64,000 nt of DNA from NCBI GenBank assembly GCA_942493345.1, contig OW818695.1, positions 930,001-994,000 of the forward strand, written 5' to 3'. The notes beneath the pieces are model-generated. The model saw only the letters and a program-made list of their open reading frames with translations. It had not been told where the DNA came from and made no database searches. The stretch's first letter is position 1. Each line of letters opens with the position of its first letter. The translations under genes were made by a program, and so were the position numbers. The stretch comes from GWE2-42-39 sp942493345. Its GTDB lineage: Bacteria; Bacteroidota; Bacteroidia; Bacteroidales; Prolixibacteraceae. This document shows positions 29,727 to 37,207 of the stretch, one piece after another.

Positions 29727-29739
29727 TTTAATAATTTTT

Positions 29740-30183
29740 TTAGTTATTAAATGGAGATGTGCCTGTTACGGTAATCCCCATACTTCTGGCAGTACCAGCA
29801 ACCATTCTCATCGCAGCTTCAAGTGTAAAGCAATTCAGGTCCGACATCTTTGTTTCAGCAATTTCTTTCACCTGATCCCAAGATACAGAACCAATCTTAC
29901 TAACATGAGGTTCGGCTGAACCCTTTTTAACTTTGGCAGCGTCGATAAGTTGAACGGCTACTGGGGGTTGTTTAATTACAAAATCAAACGATTTATCAGC
30001 ATAAACAGTAATGACAACAGGAAGGACTTTTCCAGCCATATCCTGAGTCCTGCCATTAAACTGCTTACAGAACTGCATGATATTTACCCCTTTGCTACCC
30101 AATGCTGGTCCTACTGGTGGCGATGGATTAGCAGCACCACCTTTTATTTGCAATTTTATTAATCCAGCAATTTCTTTAGCCAT
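29740..30183 (-). CDS. rplK: 50S ribosomal protein L11
   Basis: The 147-residue protein binds 23S rRNA at the GTPase-associated centre. The Pro-rich N-terminal domain (NPSPPVGPALGSKGVNIMQF) and the C-terminal RNA-binding part (NCFTLEAAMRMVAGTARSMG) are characteristic. It starts 20 bases after nusG in the standard order. Confidence 0.97.
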   Translation of the reverse strand: MAKEIAGLIKLQIKGGAANPSPPVGPALGSKGVNIMQFCKQFNGRTQDMAGKVLPVVITVYADKSFDFVIKQPPVAVQLIDAAKVKKGSAEPHVSKIGSVSWDQVKEIAETKMSDLNCFTLEAAMRMVAGTARSMGITVTGTSPFNN

Positions 30184-30203
30184 AATATTAAAATAAATAG
30201 TTT

Positions 30204-30752
30204 TTACTCCTTCTCTACCTGCATGTAACTTAGCTCGAGAGGAGTCTTTCTACCAAAAATTTTGACCATTACCTGCAGCTTTTTCTTTTCCTCATTGATG
30301 TGTTCAATAATTCCATTAAAGCCGTTGAACGGTCCATCGATTACTTTCACCGTTTCGCCTACAACAAAAGGAATATTCATTTCCTCGTTTTTCTCAGCCA
30401 TTTCGTCAACACGCCCTAAAATGCGGTTTACTTCGGATAATCTCATTGGAACCGGATCCCCACCTTTTGTATCACCAAGGAAGCCTATAACGTTGGTGAC
30501 ATTTTTCAACATGTGAGGTATTTCTCCTGCCAGGCAAGCTTCAACTAAAACATACCCGGGAAAGAAATTCCGTTCTTTACTGATTTTTTTTCCGTTGCGG
30601 ATTTGAAAAACTTTTTCCGTTGGTATTAAAACCTGTGAAACATACTCCTGAAGGCCAGCATTTGCTATTTCGCTTTCGATATATTCCTTAACTTTCTTTT
30701 CTTTCCCTCCGATAGTCCTTAGAACATACCATTTTTTAACGTTTTCGCTCAT
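30204..30752 (-). CDS. nusG: Transcription termination/antitermination protein NusG
   Basis: The 182-residue protein has the NGN domain (KWYVLRTIGGKEKKVKEYIE at 6-25, FFPGYVLVEA near 63) that binds RNA polymerase and a C-terminal KOW domain (VIDGPFNGFNGIIEHI) that contacts S10 or Rho. It couples transcription to translation. It lies 19 bases after secE and before rplK, the usual order. Confidence 0.96.
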   Translation of the reverse strand: MSENVKKWYVLRTIGGKEKKVKEYIESEIANAGLQEYVSQVLIPTEKVFQIRNGKKISKERNFFPGYVLVEACLAGEIPHMLKNVTNVIGFLGDTKGGDPVPMRLSEVNRILGRVDEMAEKNEEMNIPFVVGETVKVIDGPFNGFNGIIEHINEEKKKLQVMVKIFGRKTPLELSYMQVEKE

Positions 30753-30771
30753 GTCCTTGCTTCAAAAAGTA

Positions 30772-30963
30772 TTAATAAAATAAACTGTACACAAAGTCCA
30801 TGATGGTATTAAAAGAAATATCCATCACAAAGACTATAAGTGCTATAATTAAGGAAGCAACCATTACAATCAATGCACTGTTTTGTAATTCTTTCCAAGT
30901 TGGCCAGGAAACTTTATGAACAAGCTCGGTATAAGCTTCTTCCAAATAAATTTTAAGTTTCAT
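30772..30963 (-). CDS. secE: Preprotein translocase subunit SecE
   Basis: The 63-residue protein is the single-span SecE of Bacteroidota: a conserved amphipathic helix (YTELVHKVSWPTWKELQ) followed by a transmembrane helix (ALIVMVASLIIALIVFV). I use the Met at base 30963; the frame is open for 11 further codons, but those lie in sequence next to the tRNA-like remnant and are not SecE-like. SecE clamps SecY in the export channel. Confidence 0.94.
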   Translation of the reverse strand: MKLKIYLEEAYTELVHKVSWPTWKELQNSALIVMVASLIIALIVFVMDISFNTIMDFVYSLFY

Positions 30964-30985
30964 TTTGGTATATATATGTTTTTGT

Positions 30986-31048
30986 ACGGATGGCAAGACT
31001 CGAACTTACCTTGTATAAATACAAAACCCCCAACCGGGTATCATCCGA
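30986..31048 (-). pseudogene. Eroded tRNA-like sequence at the tRNA-Trp position
   Basis: Read on the minus strand, 63 bases fold like a shortened tRNA. The ends (31042-31048 with 30986-30992) pair over 6 of 7 positions; a D-arm of ACCC/GGGT closes a loop with GGTTGG; the T-arm (GTAAG, loop TTCGAGT, CTTGC) is intact. The anticodon arm is reduced to TTTGT-ATTTAT-ACAAG with a 6-base loop, the variable region is missing, and no CCA anticodon or CCA tail is present. Bacteroidota usually carry tRNA-Trp between tuf and secE, so this is probably its remnant. A functional tRNA-Trp must then lie elsewhere. Confidence 0.55.
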
Positions 31049-31078
31049 AAAATGTCCCGGACCGATAAAGTCCGGGAC
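31048..31078 (-). terminator. Terminator-like hairpin after tuf
   Basis: GTCCCGGA (31054-31061) pairs perfectly with TCCGGGAC (31071-31078), and on the minus strand the stem is followed by ATTTTT. It lies 27 bases past the tuf stop codon and may end most tuf transcripts, so that secE-nusG and the downstream genes depend on read-through or a separate promoter. Confidence 0.75.
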
Positions 31079-31104
31079 ACTATCAGAAATATTTTAGCTG
31101 AAAA

Positions 31105-32292
31105 TTAGTTTACAATTTCAGTTACCTGACCTGCGCCAACGGTACGTCCACCTTCGCGGATTGCGAAACGAAGACCAATGTTAAGAGCAACAGGATAGAT
31201 CAATCTCACCTGGATTGTAACGTTATCGCCTGGCATAACCATTTCGCGACCTTCTTCCAATGTGATTTCACCAGTTACATCCAATGTACGGATATAGAAC
31301 TGTGGGCGGTATTTTTGATGGAATGGAGTGTGACGTCCACCTTCTTCTTTTTTCAGGATATAAACCTCAGCTTTGAAATCAGTATGAGGCGTAATAGATC
31401 CTGGTTTTGCCAAAATCTGTCCACGTTTGATTTCTTTTTTGTCGACACCGCGAAGCAGTAAACCTACGTTGTCACCAGCTTGTCCGTCGTCCAAAATTTT
31501 ACGGAACATTTCAACACCAGTACAAACTGTTTTACGGCCATCAGCGCCCAGACCAATGATCTGAAGTTCGTCGCCAGTATGGATTTTACCAGTTTCGATA
31601 CGACCAGTAGCAACAGTACCACGACCAGTGATCGAGAATACGTCTTCAATCGGCATCAGGAATGGTTTATCAACATCACGAGGAGGAAGTGGAATATATG
31701 TATCGCAAGCGTCCATCAATTCCATTACCTTGTCTTCCCATTGTGCTTCACCGTTCATTGCACCTAATGCAGAACCTTGGATAACAGGAGTATTGTCTCC
31801 ATCGAATCCATAGAATGTCAACAATTCGCGCAATTCCATTTCAACAAGTTCCAATAATTCAGGGTCATCAACCATGTCCACTTTGTTCATGAAAACAACC
31901 AGTTTAGGAACGTTTACCTGACGTGCGAGAAGAATGTGTTCACGGGTCTGAGGCATAGGGCCATCAGTAGCAGCACAAACCAAAATAGCACCGTCCATCT
32001 GAGCAGCACCAGTTACCATGTTTTTCACATAGTCGGCGTGTCCGGGACAGTCAACGTGTGCATAGTGACGAGTTGCTGTTTGATACTCAACGTGAGCAGT
32101 ATTAATAGTAATACCTCTTTCTTTTTCTTCAGGAGCATTATCAATTGAATCAAAAGATTTTACTTCTGAAAGACCTTTTTTTGCTAATACCATAGTAATA
32201 GCAGATGTCAGGGTAGTTTTACCGTGGTCAACGTGGCCAATAGTACCTATGTTGACGTGTTCTTTATCCCTTACAAATGTTGCTTTAGCCAT
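31105..32292 (-). CDS. tuf: Elongation factor Tu
   Basis: The 395-residue GTPase delivers aminoacyl-tRNA to the ribosome. G1 is GHVDHGKTT (18-26), the G3 motif DCPGHADYVKNM and the G4 motif NKVDMV are intact, and domains 2 and 3 (PFLMPIEDVFSITGRGTVATG; HTPFHQKYRPQFYIRT) follow. It starts 37 bases after tRNA-Thr(GGU) on the same strand, so tRNAs and tuf share a transcript that must be processed. Confidence 0.98.
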   Translation of the reverse strand: MAKATFVRDKEHVNIGTIGHVDHGKTTLTSAITMVLAKKGLSEVKSFDSIDNAPEEKERGITINTAHVEYQTATRHYAHVDCPGHADYVKNMVTGAAQMDGAILVCAATDGPMPQTREHILLARQVNVPKLVVFMNKVDMVDDPELLELVEMELRELLTFYGFDGDNTPVIQGSALGAMNGEAQWEDKVMELMDACDTYIPLPPRDVDKPFLMPIEDVFSITGRGTVATGRIETGKIHTGDELQIIGLGADGRKTVCTGVEMFRKILDDGQAGDNVGLLLRGVDKKEIKRGQILAKPGSITPHTDFKAEVYILKKEEGGRHTPFHQKYRPQFYIRTLDVTGEITLEEGREMVMPGDNVTIQVRLIYPVALNIGLRFAIREGGRTVGAGQVTEIVN

Positions 32293-32328
32293 AACTCCAA
32301 AATTATTTAATTATTTTACTTATAATCG

Positions 32329-32400
<72 letters not shown>

Positions 32401-32416
32401 GAACCGTTTCAATTTG

Positions 32417-32489
32417 AGCGGGAGACGGGATTCAAACCCGCGACCCTTAGCTTGGAAGGCTAATGCTCTATCGACTGAGCTACTCCCGC
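32417..32489 (-). tRNA. tRNA-Gly(UCC)
   Basis: Minus-strand cloverleaf with perfect acceptor pairing (GCGGGAG/CTCCCGC), anticodon stem TTAGC/GCTAA and loop CTTCCAA giving anticodon TCC, and T-arm loop TTTGAAT. CCA is not encoded. It lies 16 bases from tRNA-Thr(GGU). Confidence 0.95.
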
Positions 32490-32572
32490 ATCATTCTAAA
32501 TTCCAAGATTTAAATTCCAAACTCCAAAATTATCCTTGGAATTTGGTTTCTGTTATTTGGAATTTCCTTTAG
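32490..32572. repeat. Inverted AAATTCCAA/TTGGAATTT pairs between tRNA genes
   Basis: AAATTCCAA occurs at 32498-32506 and 32512-32520 and its inverse TTGGAATTT at 32536-32544 and 32557-32565, so the spacer can fold into alternative hairpins. It may help process the polycistronic tRNA transcript or be simple repeat text; I cannot tell which. Confidence 0.5.
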
Positions 32573-32655
32573 TGGGGAGAGCAGGATTCGAACCTACGAA
32601 GGCATACGCCAGCAGATTTACAGTCTGCCCCAGTTGGCCACTTTGGTATCTCCCC
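32573..32655 (-). tRNA. tRNA-Tyr(GUA)
   Basis: An 83-base class II tRNA on the minus strand: acceptor GGGGAGA/TCTCCCC, anticodon stem GCAGA/TCTGC with loop CTGTAAA (anticodon GTA), a long variable arm (about GGCGTATGCC) and T-loop TTCGAAT. CCA is not encoded. Confidence 0.95.
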
Positions 32656-32702
32656 CAAAAATCGTTCAAAATATTTTAAAGAACTCAACGTATCTAAAAA
32701 AG

Positions 32703-32776
32703 AGCCGAATCTCAGATTCGAACTGAGGACCCCGAGATTACAAATCACGTGCTCTGGCCAACTGAGCTAATTCGGC
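32703..32776 (-). tRNA. tRNA-Thr(UGU)
   Basis: Minus-strand cloverleaf with acceptor GCCGAAT/ATTCGGC, anticodon stem CGTGA/TCTCG with loop TTTGTAA (anticodon TGT) and T-arm CTCAG-TTCGAAT-CTGAG. It is the first gene of the tRNA-tuf transcript. CCA is not encoded. Confidence 0.95.
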
Positions 32777-32980
32777 TTAATGCTCCCCCTTCATTCTTGC
32801 ACACCTTCAATCGTCACTTAACTATTAAATAATCAGCTCCGAAGAGATCAACAAAATTGGCATTCAACAGAGAACTTTATTTCATATTAAAACCCCAGCA
32901 AAACGTTTAATAAATTCGTTTGCAGGGGCAAACTTTCCTTAATCCCAAACAAATCAACAACTTGCCTGAAAAAGGGTTTG

Positions 32981-33012
32981 CAAATGTATAAATATTTTTA
33001 ATTCTTTCACAA
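32981..33012 (-). promoter_or_regulatory. Putative Bacteroidota-type promoter for the tRNA-tuf transcript
   Basis: On the minus strand TTG (33012-33010) is followed after 21 bases by TACATTTG (32988-32981), matching the TAnnTTTG -7 element. It sits between the hpf stop codon and the first tRNA, about 200 bases upstream of tRNA-Thr(UGU). The 32777-32980 stretch shows no gene and would be the transcript leader. Confidence 0.6.
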
Positions 33013-33035
33013 GAAAAAATAAAAATTTTAAAATT

Positions 33036-33338
33036 TTATTTGTCCTGTAATTTTTCCTTGAATTTCTCGAGTTGACGGCGTATTGCTTCAACTGCAAGAT
33101 CGCACGCTTCTTCAAATGAATCGGCTTGTTTCTTCGCAAATAAAGAATCGTTGGAAGGAATCGAAAGTTTAACCTCCACTATTTTATTATTTGCTGCTTC
33201 AGGTTTATCAACTCTAAGAATAATCTCAGCGCTTAAAATTCCTTCAAAATAGGTATCCAGTTTTGATACTTTTTTATTCAAAAAATCAACCAATTTTTTA
33301 TCAGCAGTAAAATGAACTGCATTTAACTGAATGTTCAT
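33036..33338 (-). CDS. hpf: Ribosome hibernation-promoting factor HPF/RaiA family
   Basis: The 100-residue protein fits short HPF/YfiA: it begins with MNIQLNAVHFTADKKLVDFL and contains a beta-alpha-beta pattern ending in the helical EEACDLAVEAIRRQLEKFKEK. Such proteins bind the 30S decoding site and silence ribosomes in slow growth. It lacks the C-terminal dimerisation domain of long HPF. It lies 18 bases after the recombinase gene, a placement I recall as common in Bacteroidota. Confidence 0.92.
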   Translation of the reverse strand: MNIQLNAVHFTADKKLVDFLNKKVSKLDTYFEGILSAEIILRVDKPEAANNKIVEVKLSIPSNDSLFAKKQADSFEEACDLAVEAIRRQLEKFKEKLQDK

Positions 33339-33356
33339 AGTTTTTCCTCCTAAAAT

Positions 33357-34241
33357 TTAAGTTCGCGGATGTGCTTGTTTGTAAACCTTTTTAATTTTAT
33401 CGAGAGAAGTATGCGTATAAACCTGTGTTGCCGACAAATTTGAATGACCGAGCAACTCTTTCACTGCATTTAAATCGGCACCGTTATCCAACATGTGGGT
33501 GGCAAACGTATGCCGCAACACATGCGGACTACGTTTGTCAACGGTAGTAACTTTCGACAGGTTTTTATTTACAATTCGGTAGAACAATTTTTCGTATACC
33601 TTCTCTCCTTTTGCTGTCAGAAAAAAATAATCAACTTTCTTCTCGACAGTTTGCCTTCTCGCTTCAAGATATTGTCCGATCAGCGGGTTCATTGTTCTCG
33701 GGTACGGAATGATCCGCTCTTTATTTCTTTTTCCCAAAACTTTGATCATACTTTCCGGCTGGTTGACATCAATATCTTTCAAATTCAATAGCTCCGAAAG
33801 GCGAACACCTGTTCCGTAAAACAAGCTAATAATTAATTTATCCCTCACGCCTTCAAAATCTCGTCCAAACTCCACGTCATCCAACAAATGATGCATGTTC
33901 TTTTCTTCTACAAAGAACGGAAGTTTTTTTCTGATTTTTGGCAGAATAACATTATTTAACCTGCTTTCGGGAATAATTTCCTGACAAAGCAAATACTTGT
34001 AAAACGACCTTAATGCCGCCACCTTTTTTGCAACAGTACGAGGAGTAAGCCCACCTTCCATCATTTCCACGATCCAAGCTCTGACAACTTTATTGTCGAT
34101 TCTTAAAACATTAAAATCCCCGATCGCTTTGAGGAAAAATTCTTCAAACTGATCGAGGTCTTTTTTATAAGCAACCAATGTAAGGCCAGAATACCTTTTC
34201 TCGTATTTAAGATATTTAAGAAATGATTCCTGATGGGACAT
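33357..34241 (-). CDS. Tyrosine recombinase XerC/XerD-like
   Basis: The 294-residue protein has an N-terminal SAM-like DNA-binding domain (1-90) and a C-terminal catalytic domain with all six key residues: Arg147, Lys171, His240, Arg243, His266 and Tyr275. Xer recombinases resolve chromosome dimers at dif. The gene lies in the conserved rpsU-xer-hpf order beside the tRNA-tuf cluster, so it is a housekeeping recombinase and not a phage integrase. Whether it corresponds to XerC or XerD cannot be settled from sequence alone. Confidence 0.92.
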   Translation of the reverse strand: MSHQESFLKYLKYEKRYSGLTLVAYKKDLDQFEEFFLKAIGDFNVLRIDNKVVRAWIVEMMEGGLTPRTVAKKVAALRSFYKYLLCQEIIPESRLNNVILPKIRKKLPFFVEEKNMHHLLDDVEFGRDFEGVRDKLIISLFYGTGVRLSELLNLKDIDVNQPESMIKVLGKRNKERIIPYPRTMNPLIGQYLEARRQTVEKKVDYFFLTAKGEKVYEKLFYRIVNKNLSKVTTVDKRSPHVLRHTFATHMLDNGADLNAVKELLGHSNLSATQVYTHTSLDKIKKVYKQAHPRT

Positions 34242-34288
34242 CCATTATCGCTTTACAAATATATGTGCCAGGAACCAGAAAAAATCTC

Positions 34289-34480
34289 TTAGTCGTCCTG
34301 ACGTTGCATGTTCTGAATATAGATAGCCTTTTTAATCTCTGCCCTACGTTCAACCGAAGGCTTTGAAAAAGCTTGTCTAGAGCGTAATTCTTTGATTACT
34401 CCGGTCTTTTCAAACTTTCTTTTAAATCGCTTAAGGGCTCTTTCTATATTCTCGCCTTCTTTAACTGGAATAACGATCAT
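34289..34480 (-). CDS. rpsU: 30S ribosomal protein S21
   Basis: The 63-residue basic protein begins MIVIPVKEGENIERALKRFK and carries the S21 pattern with KFEKTGVIKELRSRQAF and a basic C-terminus. S21 helps mRNA pair with the 3' end of 16S rRNA; in Bacteroidota it takes part in holding back the anti-Shine-Dalgarno sequence together with S6 and S18. It heads the conserved cluster and has two tandem promoter matches upstream. Confidence 0.95.
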   Translation of the reverse strand: MIVIPVKEGENIERALKRFKRKFEKTGVIKELRSRQAFSKPSVERRAEIKKAIYIQNMQRQDD

Positions 34481-34514
34481 ACTATTTTAATTTATGTTTT
34501 AAAATTTCGAGCCG

Positions 34515-34571
34515 CAAATTTATGAATTAAACCTTACGAATCAAATTTATGACAAAAAAATTATTCCCAAA
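34515..34571 (-). promoter_or_regulatory. Tandem Bacteroidota-type promoters of rpsU
   Basis: Two matches to TTTG-N-TAnnTTTG overlap on the minus strand. The proximal one has TTTG at 34545-34542, 19 bases, then TAAATTTG at 34522-34515; the distal one has TTTG at 34571-34568, 18 bases, then TAAATTTG at 34549-34542. The proximal -7 element lies 34 bases before the rpsU start codon. Confidence 0.65.
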
Positions 34572-34611
34572 ATTATTCTGGTCTAAAAAGTCTTTGCTGA
34601 CATTAACGAAT

Positions 34612-35715
34612 CTATTCTATTTTTGTTCCCAAATAAGGTCGTATTTTTTCAAATTGTTGCTTTTCTAACACTTTTTTTTCAAGCAAAACAGCAGGATCGG
34701 GAATCAAGCCTTTTTTACTCCTGAAGGTAACAATCTCCCTCCCCAATTTTTTCCCGATATACGGATGAGCGGCCAATTCTTCGGCAGAAGAAAAATTAAC
34801 ATCCAGCTTTTTTATTTTCAGGGTATCGAGCGCCAACAAGGATTCTGCCTTCTGAAAACATTCCGGACTCAAGCCATAAACTTCCAACAGTTGTTTTGCA
34901 GAATAAAAGCCACCCAATAAATCCCGGTATTTAATGATCCGCCGGCTCAACACACTGCCAATACCGGGCAAACTTTTCAGAGCAACCGTATCGGCCGAAT
35001 TCAACTCGACAACCCTCCTCTCTGCTGAGTACACTTTCGGTTTAGCGACTTCTTGTGGTACCGCTATTTCTATGTATTTCAGAAGCGAATCCATCAGGCT
35101 ACTTTCAATGCCATAGATTTTCGCAAATTGTTCTTTCGACTTGAACCCACCGATTGCGTTTTTATATCGTACAATTACCTGCGCCTGCTTCCGACTTAAT
35201 CCAAAATTCAACCAGTCGCTCTCAGTACATGTATCTGAAGCAAATTTAAACCATGTGATTTCCCGTTTTTCCGGCTCGTTCTTTTCCTGTGCTTTTTCAC
35301 TGGTTTCGATCCGGATGTATTTTTTAATTTCTGAAAATACCGAATCGTTCATCCCATAAATTTTACGCACATCTTCTGGTTTAAAAAAACGTCCTCCTTT
35401 TTTTCTAAATTTCAAGATATTACGTTTTATGGAAATAGGAATCGGCAAACTATCCAACGCAAGTGAATCAATTGTGTTTGGATTGAAGAAGAACAAGGAT
35501 GTCGGTTGCCCAATTGGGTTCTGTCGTCGTTCGAATTCGGCAACTTCTTTCAAAAAACTATATGCATCGGACTTTTCGGACTTTTCAAAAACAAATATCA
35601 ACTGGTTGGCAATGGCAAAACAAATAACAACCAGCAGCAGCAAAATAATTCCGTTGCGTTCCTTTCTGGAGAAAGTAAAATAGTCCTGAATGATTTTTCG
35701 GAGGCGCATAATCAA
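34612..35715 (-). CDS. Membrane-anchored helix-hairpin-helix protein, ComEA-like
   Basis: The 367-residue protein has a basic N-terminus, one transmembrane segment (about residues 22-42) and then an extracytoplasmic region with several helix-hairpin-helix units (for example KRNILKFRKKGGRFF, LSRKQAQVIVRYKNAIGGF, LKSLPGIGSVLSRRIIKYRD and AHPYIGKKLGREIVTFR). The third, with LPGIG, is the classical DNA-binding form of ComEA. ComEA binds incoming DNA in natural transformation, but proteins with repeated HhH units are widespread in Bacteroidota and other competence genes are not seen here. It could simply bind DNA or fold as a scaffold. It is divergent from the aldolase gene. Confidence 0.82.
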   Translation of the reverse strand: MIMRLRKIIQDYFTFSRKERNGIILLLLVVICFAIANQLIFVFEKSEKSDAYSFLKEVAEFERRQNPIGQPTSLFFFNPNTIDSLALDSLPIPISIKRNILKFRKKGGRFFKPEDVRKIYGMNDSVFSEIKKYIRIETSEKAQEKNEPEKREITWFKFASDTCTESDWLNFGLSRKQAQVIVRYKNAIGGFKSKEQFAKIYGIESSLMDSLLKYIEIAVPQEVAKPKVYSAERRVVELNSADTVALKSLPGIGSVLSRRIIKYRDLLGGFYSAKQLLEVYGLSPECFQKAESLLALDTLKIKKLDVNFSSAEELAAHPYIGKKLGREIVTFRSKKGLIPDPAVLLEKKVLEKQQFEKIRPYLGTKIE

Positions 35716-36055
35716 AATTCTATCTGCAAATTAAGAATAATCAGAAAGAAATGAAATATCAGAGATTGATTTTTTCTGGATTTTTAAATTTAAATGCCAG
35801 CTAAAAATGCAAAGAGTATTCTCTGCTTAAAAACCGAATTGATAGTTTCTCTGCATTTCAGGCACGGATTTACAAACCAACCGGGATGAAAAGTTTTAAT
35901 TTGTGTGTTAATTATTTATAAATATGCAGACCTTAATTCAGCGCAACATTCAATGATTGGCGATTTATGAGTATACTTGCAATGAATTAAATTCCAGTAA
36001 AAATCAAGGAATTGAAGAATGTAAAAACACAAACAAATACTTAAAACTTTTAGAT
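35716..36055. other. Divergent intergenic region, comEA-like gene / fba
   Basis: These 340 bases hold the start regions of two divergent genes. The plus-strand frame is open from a TTG at 35957, but the 33 extra codons are not aldolase-like. I see no exact TAnnTTTG element in the right place for fba and no other gene. Confidence 0.4.
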
Positions 36056-37051
36056 ATGAGTATCAGCTATAAAGACTTAGGACTGGTGAACACAAAAGAG
36101 ATGTTTGCCAAAGCAGTTGAAGGCGGCTACGCTATTCCTGCATATAATTTCAATAACATGGAACAACTCCAGGCAATTATCCAGGCCTGCGTTGAAACTA
36201 AATCTCCCGTTATTTTGCAGGTTTCTTCGGGCGCCCGCAAATATGCCAATGCTACACTTCTAAAAAACATGGCCCGCGGCGCTGTTGAGTATGCAAAAGA
36301 ACTGGGTTGCGAAATTCCAATTACTCTCCACCTCGACCATGGCGACACTTTCGAGCTTTGCAAAGACTGTATCGACAGCGGGTTCTCTTCTGTAATGATT
36401 GATGGTTCGCACCACTCGTTCGAGGAAAATATCGCACTGACGAAAAAAGTGGTTGAATATGCACATGCCAACGGTGTAACTGTTGAAGGCGAGCTGGGCG
36501 TTTTAGCCGGTGTTGAAGACGATGTAGTTGCAGAACATTCGCACTATACAAAACCAGAAGAAGTAATTGAATTTGTAAGCAAAACCGGAGTCGATTCATT
36601 GGCAATCTCGATCGGTACATCTCACGGAGCCAACAAATTTACTCCTGCCCAGTGTACCCGCAATGCCGATGGTGTTTTGATACCTCCGCCACTGCGTTTC
36701 GACATTTTGGAAGAAATTGAGAAAAAATTACCTGGCTTTCCAATCGTTCTTCACGGATCGTCTTCTGTTTCACAGGAACACGTTGAAACCATCAATAAAT
36801 TTGGAGGTGCAATGAAAGACGCTGTTGGTATTCCCGAAGAACAACTTCGTAAAGCTGCGAAATCAGCTGTTTGCAAAATCAACATCGACTCTGACGGCCG
36901 TTTGGCAATGACTGCTGCAATCCGCAAAGTATTTGCTGAAAAACCTTCAGAATTCGACCCACGCAAATATTTGGGACCAGCCCGCGATGAGTTGAAAAAA
37001 TTGTATATGCACAAAAACATTAACGTATTGGGTTCTGCCAACAAAGCATAA
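36056..37051 (+). CDS. fba: Fructose-bisphosphate aldolase, class II
   Basis: The 331-residue enzyme splits fructose 1,6-bisphosphate in glycolysis and makes it in gluconeogenesis. It shows FNNMEQLQAII, the catalytic/zinc segment LHLDHGD, EGELGVLAG with a metal-binding Glu, GTSHG and VLHGSSS. The start at 36056 (MSISYKDLG) is chosen because family members begin there; the longer open frame from a TTG at 35957 has no matching sequence. It stands alone and ends at a strong terminator. Confidence 0.95.
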   Translation: MSISYKDLGLVNTKEMFAKAVEGGYAIPAYNFNNMEQLQAIIQACVETKSPVILQVSSGARKYANATLLKNMARGAVEYAKELGCEIPITLHLDHGDTFELCKDCIDSGFSSVMIDGSHHSFEENIALTKKVVEYAHANGVTVEGELGVLAGVEDDVVAEHSHYTKPEEVIEFVSKTGVDSLAISIGTSHGANKFTPAQCTRNADGVLIPPPLRFDILEEIEKKLPGFPIVLHGSSSVSQEHVETINKFGGAMKDAVGIPEEQLRKAAKSAVCKINIDSDGRLAMTAAIRKVFAEKPSEFDPRKYLGPARDELKKLYMHKNINVLGSANKA

Positions 37052-37073
37052 CCGGATACAGTTACAAAATATG

Positions 37074-37105
37074 AAAAAAGGACAGTCGGAAGGCTGTCCT
37101 TTTTT
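37074..37105 (+). terminator. Intrinsic terminator of fba
   Basis: A perfect 12-base-pair stem AAAAAAGGACAG/CTGTCCTTTTTT (37074-37085 with 37094-37105) with an 8-base loop, 22 bases past the aldolase stop codon. By symmetry it could also act on transcripts from the other strand. Confidence 0.92.
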
Positions 37106-37207
37106 ATGATGTGCGATTTCGATGAATGATACTCGATTTTTGATGCATGTTTTGCCCGAATCCCGAAACGCTGAGATTGCTTTCTGAAATTTTCCTGTCA
37201 GAAATTA

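Noticed and set aside
33357..34241. Xer-like recombinase next to tRNA genes as a sign of an integrated element
   Set aside because: The rpsU-xer-hpf-tRNA-tuf order is the housekeeping arrangement, and no attachment-site duplication or phage gene is seen.
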